Assembly (NCBI GenBank): GCA_965203855.1
Contig: CBDBDN010000005.1
Location: 558,001-622,000 of the forward strand
From: Bin87 sp965203855
GTDB taxonomy: Bacteria; Chloroflexota; Dehalococcoidia; Lucifugimonadales; UBA3495
DNA: 64,000 nucleotides
Direction: 5' to 3'
The notes below the pieces were generated by a model. It did no database searches and was not told the DNA's origin. It worked only from the letters and a program-made list of their open reading frames with translations. The position numbers and the translations under genes are program-made. This document shows positions 57,601 to 64,000 of the stretch, piece by piece. Position 1 is the first letter of the stretch. Every line of letters begins with the position of its first letter.

Positions 57601-58026
57601 GGCGCCTGGAACGCCCTTACCGGCATCGGATTGGCCGCGCTGTCGCTGGCCGTGGGGTTGGCATTGTGCGCCCACGCCGCCGTTGCCGTGCGCGGCCAGC
57701 GCATTGACCTGTCGGTAGGGGCCGCCTTGGGAACGCCGCGCTGGCAGCGTTACGCCGGGCTGGCCTTGGAACGCGGCATCATCGCCCTGTTGGGCAGCGT
57801 TGCCGGCGGACTGGCCGGCTGGGGACTGGCCTGGTGGACGCTGGGCGAATTGACCAGCGTCGGCGCCGGCGGTTCGGTTACGCCGCCCGTGATTTTCGTC
57901 GCCGAGGGCGCCTGGCTGGCGGCCACCTACGGCTGCCTGGGTCTGGCCGCCGCCGCCGCCGTTGCGCTGGCCGCCGCCGCCGCATCCCGCCTGTGTCCCG
58001 CCGAGACGCTGCGTGAAGCCGAGTAG
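54667..58026 (+). CDS. Large FtsX/MacB-type ABC transporter permease 1
   Basis: A 1119-residue permease. An N-terminal membrane helix (residues about 17-42) precedes a large extracytoplasmic domain. A first FtsX unit of three helices (around 320-450, with ARAAESSLLRSRGASALQVG, the coupling-type segment) is followed by further helices, a second extracytoplasmic domain of about 300 residues and a final three-helix unit (about 980-1110). The doubled FtsX layout resembles giant permeases of Actinobacteria and Chloroflexota. The frame extends upstream into the oxygenase gene, but ATG 54667 starts the membrane helix. The required ATPase is not seen nearby. Confidence 0.85.
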   Translation: MGSFSLLLWLLPRRLRSAWGLLAVTAFGVLAAVTIMALGAMYSHALAEAGLRHSLAVASPNVINARIIVRNRPLSPQDYAALRAGIEGIIDRSIGYLQRDRNRYARMLPTLPFTREDLPYGIRDVPLGRPFFVTRFQEHAQLASGRWPTDAVGQDANGQPLIEGVLGVDAARSLGWTDGQRAWLVLFPGSDDLPRQYIAVNIVGIAEAANPRAEYWMGASDYFHIGDWEGRPVAPIYVTENAYFNGIGANYPSLVGDFGWLSYLNPDAITSRTVAAARDNLKALETDVNAQFPRSYVLTGLENSRGTGLLATYQRGLTLARAPLYLFISLVVVVILYFLALAVTLLAGARAAESSLLRSRGASALQVGGLLALGEGAIVLAATLVGPLLAWGIGSAFLLDTINPVSRPGAGETPLGVGLSWQMYAIGAVGGLLCLAVLTAAGGSLARLGILDFLRARSRPPAAPWLQRYYIDLLAVAALGVLVWQIRQRGGFVEGTLAGGGPALDPLLLLAPAAALIALAFLLLRALPWAMAAAAWAARHSAPAWISLTLRQMARRPLPYASLTVVVTLAAALGVFAGSFQSTLSRSEADQSRHSIGGDMTLNNARFSGRTADARIAELNAIDGVTAVSAVIREPVGFLDGPMQRGTALGVDPLTFASASWWRDSFAGGEPSDLDTLLAPLRRTLNSQSAGVALPAGANRIAVQARRADRSIGGAVPLPSYRLWARLANASGAYRNLELGTLTAEFGAGEQWRQLDAELPDPAAQWRLVSVHISGESFARTPPGALLLDDITAHGPGLPPDGALVEGFEEIGPWTALPQAGGVADRAERTADAARSGAAGMRITWEEPLGRSPRGIIVPPGPLPLPAIAGPGFAPGQPVRITVDGYIVPARVTATVSHFPTLDERRSFLVMSVHELQAWLAQAPGAQPITPDEWWFAIADGADRQQTANEIRAVGYRLSFLRDRAHTVSVATRNPLAGGAWNALTGIGLAALSLAVGLALCAHAAVAVRGQRIDLSVGAALGTPRWQRYAGLALERGIIALLGSVAGGLAGWGLAWWTLGELTSVGAGGSVTPPVIFVAEGAWLAATYGCLGLAAAAAVALAAAAASRLCPAETLREAE

Positions 58027-58036
58027 ATAGACCGCT

Positions 58037-61000
58037 ATGACTGCCATCCTGCAACTGGGCTATGTGCTGGCGCGGCGGCGTCTGATGGCGTCGTTCCGCA
58101 TTGAGCTAACGGTGCTGCTGGGGGTTACGCTGGCGGTGCTGCTGCTGGCCAGCGCGGCGGTTTTCAACGACCTGCTGGCAGAAACCGCACTGCGCCGCAC
58201 CCTGTCCGAAGCAGCGCCGGGGGATGTCAACGCCTGGGTGCGCGTTTTCAACAGCCTGGACGACCCGCGCACGGCCACCGCCAACAGCGACCGCTATCTC
58301 ACTTCCCGGCGGTTTGTCCGGGAACGCGTGCTGGATCCGCTGGATTACGCCTTTGCCGAAACCTCTTTCCAGATTGAAACCTCTACTTTCTACTTTGCCG
58401 GCCGCCCCAACTTGGACTTGCCCAACGACCGGCGTCCGCGGGGCCGGCTGCAATATCTTTCCGGCCTGCAAGCCAGCCCGGATGGTACAGAGGGCAAGGC
58501 GACGCTGGCCGCCGGCCGCTGGCCCGCCCTGCCGGAAAACCCCGGCTACGATGACGCCTCCGGCGACACCGACGGCATCGTTATTGAGGTAGCGGTTGAC
58601 GCCGCCGGACTAGAGTTCCTGGGCCTCCCGCTGGGCGAAACCTTTCAGATTTTCCCGGCCACCGGCGGCGCCGGGCAGCACTCTACCCCCGTGCGAGTGG
58701 TCGGCATCGTTGAGCCGGTGAACCCCGATGCTGAATACTGGTTCCGCCGCGACAAACTGCTAACTTACCACGATGAGAACTGGACGCTGGTGCCGCTCTT
58801 TACAGCAGAATCCGCGCTGCGGCAGCAGGTAGGACGCCGCTACCCCGGCATCTACACCAGTTCAGCCTGGTTCCTGCAAACCGACCGGCTGGGCGTGCGC
58901 GCCGGCCGGGTGGACGACCTGCAAGACGATCTCCGCCGGATGCGCCGCGCCGTCAACAACGACCTGCCCAACGGCAGCGCATCCACCGGCCTGCCCCGCA
59001 TCCTGGAGGATTACGAGGAACAGCTGCTGCTGGCCCGCATCCCGCTGTTTCTGATGGTTTTCCTGGTAGCCGGCATACTAGCGTACTATCTGACGATTAC
59101 CGCCGGAATGGTCATCCGCGCCCGTTCTGCCGAAATCGCAATGCTGAAAAGCCGGGGCGCCACAACTCTGCAAATCGGCATCCTTACTCTAGTGGAGGGG
59201 CTGCTGCTGGCCGGCCCGGCATTGGCGGCCGGCACGCTGTTATCGCCGCTGCTGGCCCGCGCCCTGGGCGGGCTGGTATTCGACGCCGCTTGGACGGGCG
59301 CGCCGGTGTCGCTGTCCTGGACGGCTGTCGGGTTGGGCGCCGCCGGCGCGCTGCTGGCCGTCGTCGTGCTGTCGCTGGCCACGCTGGCGGCAGCCCGCAA
59401 AGGCATTGTTGAATTCCGCCAGGCCGGCGCGCGCCCGGCGCGGACGCCCTTTGTCCATCGCTACTATCTGGATCTGCTGGCGTTGGCGGTCATCGCCCTG
59501 CTGTGGTGGCAGATTTCCAGCCGCGGCACGGCGTTGACCCGCAGCCTGGGCAGCCGGGAGCTGGAAGTGGATTTCACGCTGCTGCTCGGCCCGGCATTGG
59601 GATTGATTGCGCTGGGGCTGCTGGTGATGCGGCTGTTCCCGTTGGCCGCCGGCCTGTCTTCGCGGATTGTCGGCCCCGTTGGCCCCGGCTGGCTGGTGCA
59701 AGGGCTGCGCCGCATCGCGCGCGACCCCATCGCGCCCGGCAGCCTGGTTGCCTTGCTGATGCTGGCCACCGCGCTGGGCGTAGTCGGCAGCGCATTCTCC
59801 GCAACGCTTACCCGCAGCCAGGACGACCGCATCCGCTACGCAGTAGGCGCCGACGTCCGCATAATGCACGACGGCGCCCGCCGCAACCGGGCCAGCGCTG
59901 GCGCATCGCAGCAAATCCCCCAATCCGCCGAAGTGATGCGAACCGAGGGCAGCCTGCTCACCGAAGCATTCGGCTCGCAGCGCATATCGGTGCTGGCGGT
60001 AGAATCGGATCGTTTCGCTTCCGCAGCGTGGTGGCGTCCCGATTTCAGCGACGGCAGTACGCTGCCGGAGCTGATGACCCGGATTACGCCCGCATCCGGC
60101 GCAGCATCGCCCGGGTTGGCCCTGCCGCCGGGCACTGAGTCGCTGGCGTTGTGGGCGCGGACGGGCGGCTTTCAAGAGCGGCTCATCAGCGTCGCCGCGC
60201 GTATCCGGGACGGCTCCGGGCGTCATTATGATGTCCCCATTGGCGATGTCAGCGGCTACGGATGGCAGCAGATTGAGGAAAGCATCGCCCTGCGGCCGGG
60301 ACGTCCCGGACGGGAAAGCGAAGCCGCCGTCCGCCCCCGGCTGGACGAACCCCCGCATACGCTGATTAACTTACAGGTTATTGGACGCACCGCCAGCGAC
60401 CGCCCCGGCGTCCTGTACCTGAACGGTTTGGAAGCCCGTACCGATGCGGATGCCAATGCCGACGCAGTTCCGGTAGCCCCCCTGGAATCGGCGGCCGGCT
60501 GGAATGCGATTGAGGACTATGTGCGTCCCGGCCTCTATTCGCTGGAAACCAGTTCCGGCGTAGCCCGGCCGGGCGGCGGCGGCTCGGCGGTATTCAGCTG
60601 GTCGCCGGGCGGCATTGGCGCGCCGGGCTTGTATCCCGGCGCGGTTGCGCCGCCGCTGCCCGCCATCGTCAGCCCCGGCATCCTGGAAGCCACCGGCGCA
60701 TCCATTGGCGACCGCATCAGCCTTGGAATGTCCACTTTTGCGCTGCCCATCGAAATTGTCGGCGTCGCCGCATTTTTCCCGACCGTCGACCCCAGAGAGC
60801 AGCCTTTTGTGATTGCCGATCTGGACGGCTTTGTGGATTACGCCAACCGGCACAGCCGGCGCGTTTTCGGCGGCGCCGGCGAATTGTGGGTCAACGCCGG
60901 CATCGCCCCCGGCGACCGCGCCGCCGCCCAGGACGCGGCGCAGCGCGCGGCGGCGGCAGTGTCCGGCCTCGGACTGAACATCAGCCGCACTATAGTTGCC

Positions 61001-61474
61001 GAAAGCGAGGCCGAACTGCGCGCCCGCCAGCCCCTGGCCAACGCCGGCTGGGGCGGCTTGCTGGTGATTATGTTCCTGGCGCTGGTGCTGGCCAGCGCAT
61101 CCGGCATCGCCCTGTTCTGCTGGCTGGACACGCGGGAACGCCAGACCGAGTTCGCCCTGCTGCGGACGCTGGGCAGCAGCCGAGGCCAGCTCAACGCCGT
61201 CGTCTGGTTCAACCTGGCCGTAGTGGTAATCGCCGGCGTCGCCGTCGGCACCTGGGCCGGCGCGCAAATCGGAGCCGCGTTGCTGCCGGTGCTGGAAGTA
61301 TCCGAGGGCGGCGTCCGGGCCACGCCGCCGCTGACGCTGGAAACCGACTGGCGGATGCTGGCCCTGGCCTACGCCGTGCTGGGCGGCGTCAGCATCGTAA
61401 CGGTAATCTGGCTGGCAGTTGTAACCGGCCGGCTGGAAGTGCAGCGGGTGCTGCGCGCCGGCGAAGGCGGCTAG
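58037..61474 (+). CDS. Large FtsX/MacB-type ABC transporter permease 2
   Basis: A 1145-residue paralogue of the preceding permease, starting 10 nt after its stop, so the two are surely co-transcribed and may form a heterodimer. Same order: N-terminal helix (about 15-38), extracytoplasmic domain, FtsX helices with ARSAEIAMLKSRGATTLQIG at the coupling position, a second extracytoplasmic domain, and a final FtsX unit with ERQTEFALLRTLGSSRGQL. Substrate unknown; such systems commonly move lipids, lipoproteins or peptides or act as mechanotransmitters. Start ATG 58037. Confidence 0.87.
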   Translation: MTAILQLGYVLARRRLMASFRIELTVLLGVTLAVLLLASAAVFNDLLAETALRRTLSEAAPGDVNAWVRVFNSLDDPRTATANSDRYLTSRRFVRERVLDPLDYAFAETSFQIETSTFYFAGRPNLDLPNDRRPRGRLQYLSGLQASPDGTEGKATLAAGRWPALPENPGYDDASGDTDGIVIEVAVDAAGLEFLGLPLGETFQIFPATGGAGQHSTPVRVVGIVEPVNPDAEYWFRRDKLLTYHDENWTLVPLFTAESALRQQVGRRYPGIYTSSAWFLQTDRLGVRAGRVDDLQDDLRRMRRAVNNDLPNGSASTGLPRILEDYEEQLLLARIPLFLMVFLVAGILAYYLTITAGMVIRARSAEIAMLKSRGATTLQIGILTLVEGLLLAGPALAAGTLLSPLLARALGGLVFDAAWTGAPVSLSWTAVGLGAAGALLAVVVLSLATLAAARKGIVEFRQAGARPARTPFVHRYYLDLLALAVIALLWWQISSRGTALTRSLGSRELEVDFTLLLGPALGLIALGLLVMRLFPLAAGLSSRIVGPVGPGWLVQGLRRIARDPIAPGSLVALLMLATALGVVGSAFSATLTRSQDDRIRYAVGADVRIMHDGARRNRASAGASQQIPQSAEVMRTEGSLLTEAFGSQRISVLAVESDRFASAAWWRPDFSDGSTLPELMTRITPASGAASPGLALPPGTESLALWARTGGFQERLISVAARIRDGSGRHYDVPIGDVSGYGWQQIEESIALRPGRPGRESEAAVRPRLDEPPHTLINLQVIGRTASDRPGVLYLNGLEARTDADANADAVPVAPLESAAGWNAIEDYVRPGLYSLETSSGVARPGGGGSAVFSWSPGGIGAPGLYPGAVAPPLPAIVSPGILEATGASIGDRISLGMSTFALPIEIVGVAAFFPTVDPREQPFVIADLDGFVDYANRHSRRVFGGAGELWVNAGIAPGDRAAAQDAAQRAAAAVSGLGLNISRTIVAESEAELRARQPLANAGWGGLLVIMFLALVLASASGIALFCWLDTRERQTEFALLRTLGSSRGQLNAVVWFNLAVVVIAGVAVGTWAGAQIGAALLPVLEVSEGGVRATPPLTLETDWRMLALAYAVLGGVSIVTVIWLAVVTGRLEVQRVLRAGEGG

Positions 61475-61500
61475 ACGGCGCAAAAACGCAATACTATAAT
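61472..61500 (+). promoter_or_regulatory. Promoter of the arylsulfotransferase-family gene
   Basis: TAGACG (61472-61477, overlapping the permease stop), a 17-nt spacer and a perfect TATAAT (61495-61500). It would give a leader of about 55 nt before the small upstream ORF at 61564. Confidence 0.7.
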
Positions 61501-61563
61501 GTCCGGCGGTGCGGAGTTCCGATTCAGTCCGGTTCAGCTAGACAGAATATTTCCAGAGGGATT

Positions 61564-61713
61564 ATGCAAATGCCCAATGTTATTGCCAGCCGGCGGCCCA
61601 TCCGCGGCTGCTTCCGTATCGCTTCCACAGCCCTGAAAGTCGGGGGGGGGGGGGGGGGGGGGGGGGGGAGAGAGAGAAACGCTTCCCCCTGCTGGCGGCG
61701 TTGGCAGTATTAG
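61564..61713 (+). CDS. Small upstream ORF with poly-glycine stretch, copy 1
   Basis: ATG 61564 opens a 49-codon frame encoding MQMPNVIASRRPIRG...STALKV, nine Gly from the G tract and a short tail, ending at 61713 inside the next gene. Its first 26 codons are clearly homologous to the frame at 63865-63960 before the next gene, so both the leader and the gene were duplicated. In copy 2 the frame ends in TGA overlapping an ATG, which suggests coupling. In copy 1 the downstream ATG has been lost through the G and AG repeats. It may be translated as a coupling peptide; a protein role is doubtful. Confidence 0.45.
   Translation: MQMPNVIASRRPIRGCFRIASTALKVGGGGGGGGGRERNASPCWRRWQY
61642..61676. repeat. 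Homopolymer G27 followed by (AG)4
   Basis: Twenty-seven consecutive G (61642-61668), then AGAGAGAG. The corresponding segment of copy 2 (63940-63956) is GTGGGGGTGGGGAG before ATG. The tract lies between the upstream ORF and the signal-peptide codons of the sulfotransferase-like gene, a typical place for slipped-strand phase variation; an assembly artefact in tract length is also possible. Confidence 0.9.
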
Positions 61714-63500
61714 TCTGCGCTTCATCCCTGTTCTCCGCCGGGTCGGGGCCGGCATTAGCGCAAGACCGTTGGCTGGATTTGCCGGCGCCGACCGGCGTGG
61801 CGGCAGTTAACGGCGCAAATCCGGGCGAAGTGATAATTTCCTGGAACCCGGTTGCCGGCGCCGCTTACTACCGCATCGCCTGGATTGCCGCCGCCGATGC
61901 GGACGCGATAGCCGAAAGCGGCGGCGACTGGCTGGCAGCAATCGCTTATACCAACATATCCGCCGTTACTGATACCGGTACTGATACGGATTCCGATATA
62001 CGGCATACCTTGGCCCGCCTCAACCCGGGCGTGCGCTATACTTTTCTGGTGGGCAGCTTGCGCGTCAAATCGGGAACGCCGTCCTGGTCGTCGCCGGCCG
62101 AACTTAACCTGACTATGGGCGCTCTAATCCCAGACAAGTTTCGCGAAATTACCGTGCCGGTAGGCTTAACGGTCAATGAACCGGGAGCATTTGGCGGCTA
62201 TACTTTGGTCACTGCCCTTTATAAAGGAATCAGTTTTTTGATTGACGCAGGCGGACAGTTGATACGCCGCTGGGATCATACGATTATCCATACGCGGCTG
62301 CTTGAGAATGGCAATCTGCTGGGAACAAGCAGAGAAGGCGTGATTTATGAAATTGACCCGGCAGGCAATCTGCTGTGGGAATACCAGCATCCTAAGAGGC
62401 AACATCACGACTTTCTGAAACTGCCTAATGGCAATGTGCTGCTGATAGTGCGGGAGCTCAAAACGCAAGCGGAAGCCGTCGCTGCCGGTGCCAACCCCGC
62501 ATTCGCGAGTCCTGACGGGCTGTATAACGAAAGGATTATTGAAATTCGTCCCATCTATCCGGATCACGCCGAAGTCGTCTGGGAATGGTCGCTATGGGAC
62601 CATCTGGTGCAGGATTACGATCCCTCCAAAGTCAACTTCGGGATCGTCGCCGAACATCCGGAACTAGTTGACATCAACTATAACCTGCGTCAAATGGCGC
62701 GTACGGGACGAACTAGCCCCACCGACTGGACGCACGCCAACGGCCTGGACTACAACCCGGCACTGGACCAGATTCTGTTTTCGCCGCGCAATATGAGCGA
62801 AATCTGGATTATTGACCACAGTACTACTACCGAGGAAGCCGCCGGACATACCGGGGGCAACGGCGGCAGAGGCGGCGATTTGCTGTATCGCTGGGGCAAT
62901 CCGCAAGCGTATCGGGCCGGCGCATTCGCCGACCAGCAGCTGTTCTGGCAGCATAATCCCTACTGGATACCGGAAGGATTGCCTGGCGCCGGCAACATCC
63001 TGATTTTCAACAACGGCGACGGGTATGAGGGGCGTTATCTGGATCATTCGTCGGTGGTGGAGATAACGCCGCCGGTATCCGGCTACGGCTACGCCAGAAA
63101 TGAGGCCGGCGGCATCCGCTACGGCCCGTCCCTGCCGGCGTGGACTTATACGGCGGAACATCCCCCCGACTTTTTATCGCGGCGGTTTTCCAACGCACAG
63201 CGGCTGCCCAACGGCAACACAATGATCGTCAGCGGGCAGGACGGCGTGATTTTTGAGGTAACGCCGGATGGCGCCATGGTGTGGCGGTATGTGAATCCGG
63301 TAGTCGGCTGGGGGGCGATTTATCAAGGCGACCCGATCCGAGTAGCACTAGCCCCGCAAGGGCGCGCTGGCGGCGCGGGCCCGTTCTGGCGGAATTTCAT
63401 CTACCGCGCTTATCGCTACGCGCCGAACTATCCGGGACTGCAACATTATGACTTGACGCCCAAAGGCACCGTGGAACGCTATCGCAATGACGGGCAATAG
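61701..63500 (+). CDS. Arylsulfotransferase (ASST)-family secreted protein with fibronectin III-like domain
   Basis: About 600 residues. A signal peptide ends at PALAQD, then a fibronectin III-like domain (APTGVAAVNGANPGEVIISWNPV to about residue 120) and an ASST-type propeller with RRWDHTIIHTRLLENGNLLG, HHDFLKLPNGNVLLIV, DWTHANGLDYNP and RRFSNAQRLPNGNTMIVSG. His/Asn-Gly-Asn repeats are typical of these sulfate-transfer or PQQ-like propellers. The only in-frame start near the signal peptide is TTG 61701; homologous codons continue upstream to AAACGC at 61677, where copy 2 has ATG AAA CGC. The original ATG appears destroyed by the repeat tract. Confidence 0.8.
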   Translation: MAVLVCASSLFSAGSGPALAQDRWLDLPAPTGVAAVNGANPGEVIISWNPVAGAAYYRIAWIAAADADAIAESGGDWLAAIAYTNISAVTDTGTDTDSDIRHTLARLNPGVRYTFLVGSLRVKSGTPSWSSPAELNLTMGALIPDKFREITVPVGLTVNEPGAFGGYTLVTALYKGISFLIDAGGQLIRRWDHTIIHTRLLENGNLLGTSREGVIYEIDPAGNLLWEYQHPKRQHHDFLKLPNGNVLLIVRELKTQAEAVAAGANPAFASPDGLYNERIIEIRPIYPDHAEVVWEWSLWDHLVQDYDPSKVNFGIVAEHPELVDINYNLRQMARTGRTSPTDWTHANGLDYNPALDQILFSPRNMSEIWIIDHSTTTEEAAGHTGGNGGRGGDLLYRWGNPQAYRAGAFADQQLFWQHNPYWIPEGLPGAGNILIFNNGDGYEGRYLDHSSVVEITPPVSGYGYARNEAGGIRYGPSLPAWTYTAEHPPDFLSRRFSNAQRLPNGNTMIVSGQDGVIFEVTPDGAMVWRYVNPVVGWGAIYQGDPIRVALAPQGRAGGAGPFWRNFIYRAYRYAPNYPGLQHYDLTPKGTVERYRNDGQ

Positions 63501-63864
63501 GCCGGCGATTTCCGCTTTTGGCTGGCCGCCGGCTTTATGGGGCGGATTCCGGCCTGCGCCCAAATGACGGTTAGGGGGCCGGAATAACGGTATTGGTAGG
63601 TAGCCGGAATGATGGCGTTGCAAAAAGTATGACGGCGCAGAGCGGCGGAACGATAGCGTGATGCGGTATAATAGCCCCCGCTTTGCGTTGCCCGCGCCCG
63701 ACTGCGGCAATCCCCGGCGCAGCGCAAGCCCGTCCGCAATGGCATCAGCAAACTACAACGACGCCAACAACGCCCGTTCCGGCAGCGACGACTACCGTCG
63801 GCAGTTTATGCCCCCGGAACGCCGCAGCCGCGCCGGCCGGCCCGACGCCCCACGACTAGAGATT
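63501..63864. other. Intergenic region with decayed palindromes and a -10 box
   Basis: Contains GGATTCCGGCCTGCGCCCAAATGACGG (about 63544-63571), a decayed inverse copy of the main palindrome, and more GGAATRAYGG pieces to 63616. TATAAT at 63667-63672 on the plus strand is a likely -10 with no clear -35. The remaining 190 bp to the upstream ORF show no gene. Confidence 0.5.
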
Positions 63865-63960
63865 ATGCAAATGCCCGATGTTACCGCTAATCGGCGGCCC
63901 GGCCGCAGCCGTTTCCCGATTAGATCCACTGCCCTGAAAGTCGTGGGGGTGGGGAGATGA
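63865..63960 (+). CDS. Small upstream ORF, copy 2
   Basis: A 31-codon frame MQMPDVTANRRPGRS...STALKVVGVGR whose TGA overlaps the ATG of the next gene (ATGA, 63957-63960). It is the homologue of the frame at 61564. Conservation of its start, frame and C-terminal STALKV between the two copies, while third positions vary, suggests it is translated, probably to couple translation of the gene behind it. Confidence 0.5.
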   Translation: MQMPDVTANRRPGRSRFPIRSTALKVVGVGR

Positions 63961-64000
63961 AACGCTTCCTCTTGCCGGCGGCATTAGCGGTAGCGGCGTT
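63957..64000 (+). CDS. Start of a second secreted protein gene (truncated by window end)
   Basis: ATG 63957 with GGGGAG directly upstream begins MKRFLLPAALAVAA, a typical signal peptide start. The same residues (KRF.LLAALAV) open the sulfotransferase-like gene at 61677, and the 90 bp upstream are also homologous, so this is probably a tandem paralogue of that gene. Only 14 codons are inside the window. Confidence 0.7.
   Translation, partial: MKRFLLPAALAVAA

Overview
The window reads as a chromosomal segment of a GC-rich bacterium, most likely a member of the Chloroflexota (inference, moderate confidence). The arguments are a Pro/Thr-rich 'TPxPT' lipoprotein linker, five Uma2-family genes in 64 kb, a canonical T-box leader on an ilv-leu operon, a glmR-glmS-uppP cluster, and a B12/methylmalonyl-CoA gene set. 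No rRNA, tRNA, CRISPR array, transposase or phage module was seen, so identity rests on gene content alone.

Layout. 1-4.97 kb: 3' part of a cobalamin nucleotide-loop operon (cobS end, cbiB, threonine-phosphate decarboxylase, cobC), split by a tandem triplication of an Uma2 gene. 5-9.4 kb: copper nitrite reductase nirK, a dialkylglycine-decarboxylase-like aminotransferase, a VOC protein and two small membrane/coiled-coil paralogues. 9.4-12.8 kb (minus): MBL hydrolase, thioredoxin-reductase-like protein, a fourth Uma2 and a DNA methyltransferase. 12.8-15 kb is a decaying stretch: two copies of a 48-bp palindromic element, a frameshifted HigA-type antitoxin, a broken ADP-ribosylglycohydrolase and a coding remnant. 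15-21 kb (minus): M1 aminopeptidase, glycosyltransferase, thrB-lysC. 21-29 kb: P/T-rich lipoprotein, a phosphonoacetate-hydrolase-like enzyme, and an apparent operon glmR-glmS-uppP-DUF3800 feeding cell-wall precursors.

29-38 kb carries the B12-dependent mutase large subunit, an SGNH hydrolase with duplicated C-terminal repeats, an NCS2 permease fused to an extra cytosolic domain (apparently starting at ACG), an acyl-CoA dehydrogenase and methylmalonyl-CoA epimerase. This links back to the cobalamin genes. 38-42.6 kb has holA, an oligopeptide-type ABC ATPase, a PHP protein and a methyltransferase-HNH fusion. 42.7-49.3 kb is an ilvB-ilvN-(Uma2)-ilvC-leuA operon with a recognisable promoter, a T-box riboswitch (apparent CUC leucine specifier), an internal leader-peptide ORF before leuA, and an end hairpin. 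49.5-53.4 kb holds an orphan primase-type zinc-finger protein, a phosphotransferase, a third membrane/coiled-coil paralogue, an RCC1 remnant and an HD-domain protein. 53.5-61.5 kb has an LLM flavin oxidoreductase and two giant FtsX-type permeases. The window ends with an arylsulfotransferase-family gene preceded by a 27-nt G tract, and the start of what is probably a second copy.

Intergenic DNA is dominated by one repeat family: a GTCATTCCGGC-GCAA-GCCGGAAT palindrome. At several sites its left half has been amplified into 19-21 bp tandem arrays that run up to an intact palindrome; one array has 13 copies. Together with 1-nt lesions in two to three genes, this suggests an accessory-rich, actively rearranging genome, though single-base assembly errors cannot be excluded from sequence alone.
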